From JBBTQZ01 sp038065435 (lineage in GTDB: Bacteria; Patescibacteriota; Minisyncoccia; Phycocordibacterales; WO2-35-19), in NCBI GenBank assembly GCA_038065435.1, contig JBBTQZ010000021.1:1-9200 (forward strand): a DNA stretch of 9,200 nt, read 5' to 3'. The position numbers were made by a program, and so were the translations under genes. The notes under the pieces were generated by a model that made no database searches, had not been told where the DNA came from, and was given only the letters and a program-made list of their open reading frames with translations. Positions 5,774-9,200 of the stretch are shown piece by piece (the stretch's first letter is position 1; each line of letters starts with the position of its first letter).

Positions 5774-6416
5774 ACTCCACCGGTTCTCTATAAGGATCTG
5801 CTCCTGCTTTATAATCACGCACCTCGTTTATGGTATTTTCTGTCGGTAAATTGTTTGGTAGAGTGTCTTGTTCTCGCTTAATTCTTAATTCTTGATTCAT
5901 AATTCCGCCATCAGCCGGCTTCGCCGGCTGCATGGCTCTCGCTTGGTTCAACACCGTCTCCTCAAAACTAACCGCGATGTTGTTTTGTTTTTCAGGTTTA
6001 GGAGATTGTTGTGCGAAAGTTCTAGCGAGCGACTGAACGCTGGTGATTAAAGGCTGTTGAGTAAGAATATTATTTAGTCTAATATTCTTCTGACTTTGTT
6101 CTGGAACATATTTTGAATTAGTATCTTCCATCCTATCTAATTCACTGAAAATTTCTTCCTCAACCTCTTTAGTAATTTCCCCCACGGCATCTTTCGCGAT
6201 ATTGAATTGAATCAAAGAATCAGAAAAATTAAACCTAGATTTCAATCCCAAAATAACATAACCAATCTCGTCACTAAACTTTAAAGCATCGTCTTCACTT
6301 AAATCGTGTTTCCACGCAATATTTTGTGCTAAGCCACCTATTTTATCAGAAAACAGCATATTTTTTATGAAATGTGGACTTTTTTTTATTGCGTCTGAAA
6401 TTTTATCGAAATCCAT
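5772..6416 (-). CDS. 214-aa helical protein of the T4SS-like operon, unknown function
   Basis: The N-terminal 95 residues look like a compact helical domain (MDFDKISDAIKKSP, then DEIGYVILGLKSRF at 49-62 and EITKEVEEEIF at 80-90). The rest is low-complexity and probably disordered, ending in DPYREPVE. N-terminal helical domain plus disordered linker plus a DPYREP-type end is a pattern I associate with genes in this position in Patescibacteria; I know of no assigned function. No signal peptide or membrane helix is seen, so it is probably cytoplasmic. The gene starts two bases after the TrbL-like gene, suggesting coupling. Residues 163-180 (QPAKPAD, then GGIMNQELRIK) are encoded by a GC-rich hairpin and a heptad-repeat block, apparently inserted in frame. 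The conserved tail after it shows that the reading frame is kept. Confidence 0.75.
   Translation of the reverse strand: MDFDKISDAIKKSPHFIKNMLFSDKIGGLAQNIAWKHDLSEDDALKFSDEIGYVILGLKSRFNFSDSLIQFNIAKDAVGEITKEVEEEIFSELDRMEDTNSKYVPEQSQKNIRLNNILTQQPLITSVQSLARTFAQQSPKPEKQNNIAVSFEETVLNQARAMQPAKPADGGIMNQELRIKREQDTLPNNLPTENTINEVRDYKAGADPYREPVE
5877..5905. repeat. Heptad-repeat block inside the 214-aa gene
   Basis: On the minus strand: GAATTAT, GAATCAA, GAATTAA, GAATTAA plus G, the same unit and block length as the copies around the four-helix-bundle gene and upstream of virB4. It is translated as IMNQELRIK. The block lies six bases from the GC-rich hairpin at 5912-5930. Confidence 0.85.
5912..5930. repeat. 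GC-rich perfect hairpin (REP-like) inside the 214-aa gene
   Basis: CAGCCGGC, TTC, GCCGGCTG: an exact 8-bp inverted repeat around a three-base loop, much more GC-rich than its surroundings. It encodes QPAKPAD in frame. Its base composition and its place beside the heptad block suggest an inserted palindromic element and not ancestral coding sequence. Confidence 0.8.
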
Positions 6417-6418
6417 AT

Positions 6419-8326
6419 TTAGAATTGTTGTTTTAATGTATTATCTAAACCAAGAGTATGCCTCAATCCAGTAGCAGGATCATTTAGAGTTTGCATTTCG
6501 GCACTCATATTTGCAATACTTCCATTGACAACTGCCCCACTCATTAATATTGTGTATCTAGCTTGCTCCGCTGGTGTTAATGTTGCCACCATTGTTGCTG
6601 GTGCTACAAATATCCCCACGTAAGCACCAGTATTTGGGGTAAAGCCCATCTGATTGTTTAATGTGTTTAACTCACCTCTAGCTGTGTTCATCTCCGTTCT
6701 TAATTCTCGTATTCTCTCGTCTATCAAAGTTGCTGCTCCGACTCTGTTTGAACGACCCATCATGCCGAACAGAGAATTGACGTTACCTGGTGTACTACCA
6801 CCGACCACGTGTAACTTAGATGCAATTCTTCGTGCATAATTCACTCGTGCTTGTCTGTCAGTAAATTGTTTACCCTTATCGAGAACTCTTTTAGTCTTCT
6901 CTTCTCTATACTTTTCAAATCCACCCCTACCTTTTTCTGTTGGTGTACCCAAAATGTCGAGTTCTTTTCCTAATCCAGGAGCTTTCCTTATAGTTTCTGA
7001 AGAACGAATATCATAACTACCCCGCGCAGCTTTTTGAGTGCCCGTGTATAGTACATTACCAATTCTAGAACTTCCAGCCCAACGCTGGAAGTCTTGCGAC
7101 TTCTCTAATCTACTGGCGACTCTTCCAAATGTTTGTCTTCCGGCAAGAGCTACTCCTCCAATTGCTCCTGTGCCTACTGCTCCCGTAATCCCCTTAAATG
7201 CCGCGGCGGTGGCGCCTTTGGAGGCAAGGTTTTTAGAGATAACCAAAGCTGCTATGGAAAGACCCATCACCAGTATATAACTTATCAAGACTCCAAAGGC
7301 TTTTGAAGGATCTATTACAAGTGATGACCAATCTCTATTGCTGTTATTAAATGTTTGTAGAGTAATTATAGCACTCCCCACTTTGAAAGTTACCCAAGTT
7401 AGAGCAAAATATAGAGGGGCAAAAAATGCTTGGTTTATCAAGGAGTACCACCATTCTCCAAATTTCCCACTTTGGCCGGGGATAACAAAAGCAATAAAAG
7501 CAAATGGAGAGAGAATCATCAAATATATCAAAATTATAAAACGAGCAATAAACATTATACCGGTTATGATGAACATCAGGGCTGCCATAAGCATAAATGT
7601 GCCGGTCAAAAAACCGTAGACTAGTTGATTTGAACCAGCCCAGCTACTCAAGGGTCCTGTTCCAAAAATTGTCGACATTCCAAGCATTCTCATATAACCA
7701 CCGGCAATACCGCTATATCGCTCTGTTCCGATAAGGAATTTATTTGCCGCAGAAGATCCATTATTGCTTAAAGTAACTTCATTTCCGCTTGATATGGCTC
7801 TATAAAATCCATCAGCCGCTATATTTGAAGCGTCTATAACTACTTTGGTAAAAAAGAGACTAAAGTTTATGAGAAGTGCAATTAGAATGATATTTAATAT
7901 AGTTTTACCTATGTTGCCGTATTCTGATAAGAACATGGTGCGAAAGGCGGCGTAGAGAAGAACAAATATAAATGCCATATTTGCCACATCGCGTATAGCA
8001 ACCCAAGCTTCGGTTATACTATTGCCAATTGGGGTTCCAGTACCAATGTTTTTTGCCATGTTCACTACGGTAAAATGAAGTATGAAGTCATAAATTGTGC
8101 CAGATATTATAAGAATAAAGGATGTTATAACCATTGGTATCCAACCTACAAACGCGAGGAATCCACCAGCAATATAATCTGACAATCCGGCCACCAATGA
8201 AGCAGCTATGGTAGCGAATTGCGCGTCGGCCTGAGTCGGTAAGAAAAATATTGCAATTACAAAAAACAATCTGAAAACTAGAATTGGGCTTTTATTTTTT
8301 TTCTTTTTTAACAGATTAAACAACAT
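6419..8326 (-). CDS. TrbL/VirB6-like polytopic channel protein
   Basis: The 635-aa product begins with a lysine-rich stretch (MLFNLLKKKK) and a hydrophobic signal-like segment (14-30) ending ADA before Q36. Further membrane segments lie at about 53-77, 112-131, 141-163, 235-262, 263-285, 296-325 and 343-368. The central hydrophobic core with IARFIILIYLMILSPFAF (260-277) resembles the conserved core of VirB6/TrbL proteins, the inner-membrane channel subunit of type IV secretion. Residues 370-635 form a long glycine- and arginine/lysine-rich soluble tail (GLGKELDILGTPTEKGRGGF at 451-470; a helical ERIRELRTEMNTARGEL near 537-553), probably cytoplasmic. The gene lies 75 nt downstream of the Ig-domain gene across a heptad-repeat hairpin and two bases before the 214-aa gene. 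Assignment to the VirB6/TrbL group rests on topology and context; sequence identity in this group is usually low. Confidence 0.8.
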   Translation of the reverse strand: MLFNLLKKKKNKSPILVFRLFFVIAIFFLPTQADAQFATIAASLVAGLSDYIAGGFLAFVGWIPMVITSFILIISGTIYDFILHFTVVNMAKNIGTGTPIGNSITEAWVAIRDVANMAFIFVLLYAAFRTMFLSEYGNIGKTILNIILIALLINFSLFFTKVVIDASNIAADGFYRAISSGNEVTLSNNGSSAANKFLIGTERYSGIAGGYMRMLGMSTIFGTGPLSSWAGSNQLVYGFLTGTFMLMAALMFIITGIMFIARFIILIYLMILSPFAFIAFVIPGQSGKFGEWWYSLINQAFFAPLYFALTWVTFKVGSAIITLQTFNNSNRDWSSLVIDPSKAFGVLISYILVMGLSIAALVISKNLASKGATAAAFKGITGAVGTGAIGGVALAGRQTFGRVASRLEKSQDFQRWAGSSRIGNVLYTGTQKAARGSYDIRSSETIRKAPGLGKELDILGTPTEKGRGGFEKYREEKTKRVLDKGKQFTDRQARVNYARRIASKLHVVGGSTPGNVNSLFGMMGRSNRVGAATLIDERIRELRTEMNTARGELNTLNNQMGFTPNTGAYVGIFVAPATMVATLTPAEQARYTILMSGAVVNGSIANMSAEMQTLNDPATGLRHTLGLDNTLKQQF

Positions 8327-8332
8327 TTATTG

Positions 8333-8396
8333 GTTGGAATTATGAATTAAGGTTCAGAAATTTTTTGCATAATTCTTGATTCATAATTCTTGATTC
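8333..8396. repeat. Compact inverted heptad-repeat element upstream of the trbL-like gene
   Basis: The left arm is GAATTAT, GAATTAA, GG (8337-8352), preceded by GTTG. The right arm (8367-8396), read on the minus strand, is GAATCAA, GAATTAT, GAATCAA, GAATTAT, GC. The pair GAATTATGAA (8337-8346) and TTCATAATTC (8380-8389) is an exact inverted repeat. It fills almost the whole 75-nt gap between the Ig-domain gene and the trbL-like start at 8326. There is no GC stem with U-run, so I do not call it a terminator. Confidence 0.75.
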
Positions 8397-8401
8397 TATT
8401 T

Positions 8402-9200
8402 TTATTGTACTGTCACACTACATACATCACTCTTGCCTCCACTGGATAGGGTAACTTGGTAAGTGCCGGCGGTAGAGTAGGAAGTGCCGTAGTTTACTCC
8501 TGTGCCAGAGGTCTTGGTGGCGCTCGGGGAGGACCAATTGTAGGTGGCAGACCAGTTGAAGTCGTTGGTATTGTCGAAAGCGGTGAGGTAGGCGACGCTG
8601 TATTTGCTCACGGTCTGGCTCTTGGGAGTACAAGCGAGGGGTTTTGGAGAAGGTGGTGGGGTGGAACACTGCTCTCTCACATGAAATTCTACCGATCTTT
8701 CAATGCCATTTATTTTGGCAACTTTTTTCCATGTGCCAAGGTTGCTGGTACTCCAAGTACTGCCATAGTTTGTCCATTTGGAACCAGCCGGATCGCTTTT
8801 CATTGTGTACCCGTAATCAGCGTCTATTTCAAGGGTGGGTATAGGTGTGCCAAGAAACACAGGGTTCCAATATGAAGACCAAAGTATTTTGGCTCCTACT
8901 AGTCCTGCGGGTCCGATGGCTGTGTATAACGGTGTTTGTCCTATGCAGTAATATGTTTTGTCTGATGTAAGAGTGAATGGGAGAGGAGTTGTGTTTATAG
9001 GAGGGGTTGTGGTCGGAGTCAATGTTTGATTTAGATTATCTACATAACGAGTGGAAGAAGTGGTGTTTTGAAGAGAAGTAAAAAGTCTATTTAAAAGGTC
9101 CATAAGCTGTCTTGTGTAAGAAAGAAGTGAGCCCTGTGCTTGATAGCCCGAAGGGATTGGACCGAGGTTGAATACGGACGAGCCACTAGTTCCGCCGGTA
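8402..9200 (-). CDS. Secreted protein with two cysteine-framed Ig/PKD-like domains, 5' end beyond the window
   Basis: The frame has no stop from the right edge (first full codon at 9199) to TAA at 8402, giving 265 residues. The internal ATG at 9103 is probably not the start, because the frame continues upstream with similar Gly/Ser-rich sequence. After a Thr/Pro-rich linker (about 57-76) comes a first domain from FTLTSDKTYYC to FHVREQC, framed by C85 and C178 and rich in tryptophan. A PPPSPKP linker leads to a second domain from C190 to C260 with the PKD-like pattern YNWSSPSATKTSGTG and STAGTYQVTLSS, ending DVCSVTVQ. The cysteine pairs could form disulfides, which fits an extracellular location. 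No enzyme motif is visible. It is probably a surface or fibre protein of the same cluster, but the missing N-terminus could hold other domains. Confidence 0.8.
   Translation of the reverse strand, partial: TGGTSGSSVFNLGPIPSGYQAQGSLLSYTRQLMDLLNRLFTSLQNTTSSTRYVDNLNQTLTPTTTPPINTTPLPFTLTSDKTYYCIGQTPLYTAIGPAGLVGAKILWSSYWNPVFLGTPIPTLEIDADYGYTMKSDPAGSKWTNYGSTWSTSNLGTWKKVAKINGIERSVEFHVREQCSTPPPSPKPLACTPKSQTVSKYSVAYLTAFDNTNDFNWSATYNWSSPSATKTSGTGVNYGTSYSTAGTYQVTLSSGGKSDVCSVTVQ

Noticed and set aside
5762..5818. N-terminal extension of the four-helix-bundle protein starting at 5818
   Set aside because: It overlaps the upstream gene by 47 nt, adds 19 residues unrelated to the family and translates the inverted repeat. 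The ATG at 5761 keeps the full family core.
8327..8401. Promoter made by the heptad repeat (TTGATT and CATAAT boxes)
   Set aside because: The boxes are 0 or 7 bases apart, not 16-18; the resemblance comes from the AT-rich repeat itself.
8456..8875. 139-codon open frame on the plus strand
   Set aside because: It lies opposite the secreted Ig-domain gene, has a Gly/Val-rich composition without recognisable motifs, and no plus-strand gene is credible elsewhere in the window.
1524..9200. Recoding of TGA as glycine (code 25)
   Set aside because: TGA ends the virB4 and 214-aa genes exactly at their junctions with the next genes, and no gene needs read-through.

Overview
The window looks like part of a chromosome from an uncultured Patescibacteria/CPR bacterium, most likely of Parcubacteria type. 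The evidence is the gene set: a PrgI-family protein, a VirB4 split from its N-terminal domain, a TrbL/VirB6-like membrane protein with a long basic tail, a TrbC/VirB2-like pilin candidate and a protein with repeated Ig-like modules, all packed together and read from the minus strand. TGA is used as a normal stop (VirB4 gene, 214-aa gene), which argues against the Gracilibacteria/Absconditabacteria code. No taxonomic marker gene is present, so the lineage is an inference.

In transcription order (right to left) the layout is: (1) the 3' part of a secreted protein with two cysteine-framed Ig/PKD-like domains, open at the right edge; (2) a 635-aa TrbL/VirB6-like polytopic membrane protein; (3) a 214-aa helical protein ending in DPYREPVE; (4) a four-helix-bundle (S23/23S rRNA intervening-sequence type) gene between 29-nt inverted repeats, which looks like an insertion; (5) PrgI; (6) a stand-alone VirB4/TraC N-terminal-domain protein; (7) the VirB4 ATPase; (8) a 270-aa membrane protein with a charged cytoplasmic tail; (9) a secreted protein with three Ig-like modules; (10) a VirB2/TrbC-like small membrane protein, open at the left edge. 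No gene on the plus strand is convincing. Apart from the repeat-bearing gaps the genes are separated by a few bases or overlap, so they probably form one operon.

Together the genes resemble a reduced type IV secretion or conjugation-like machine: VirB4 plus its separate N-domain as the motor, PrgI and the VirB6-like protein as the inner-membrane channel, a VirB2-like subunit, and secreted Ig-fold proteins as possible outer parts. No VirB8, VirB9, VirB10, VirD4/coupling protein or relaxase is visible here.

The most unusual structure is not a classical gene. A heptanucleotide repeat (GAATTAW or GAATCAW, four units per block) recurs in at least four places. Two copies are compact inverted repeats just upstream of the trbL-like and virB4 start codons. 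One pair encloses the four-helix-bundle gene. One block lies in frame inside the 214-aa gene, directly beside a perfect GC-rich hairpin. In addition, a perfect 43-nt palindrome has the stop codon of the VirB4 N-domain gene at its centre. I read these as a family of mobile or structure-forming elements that has colonised this operon, with an 'empty' and a 'cargo-carrying' form.
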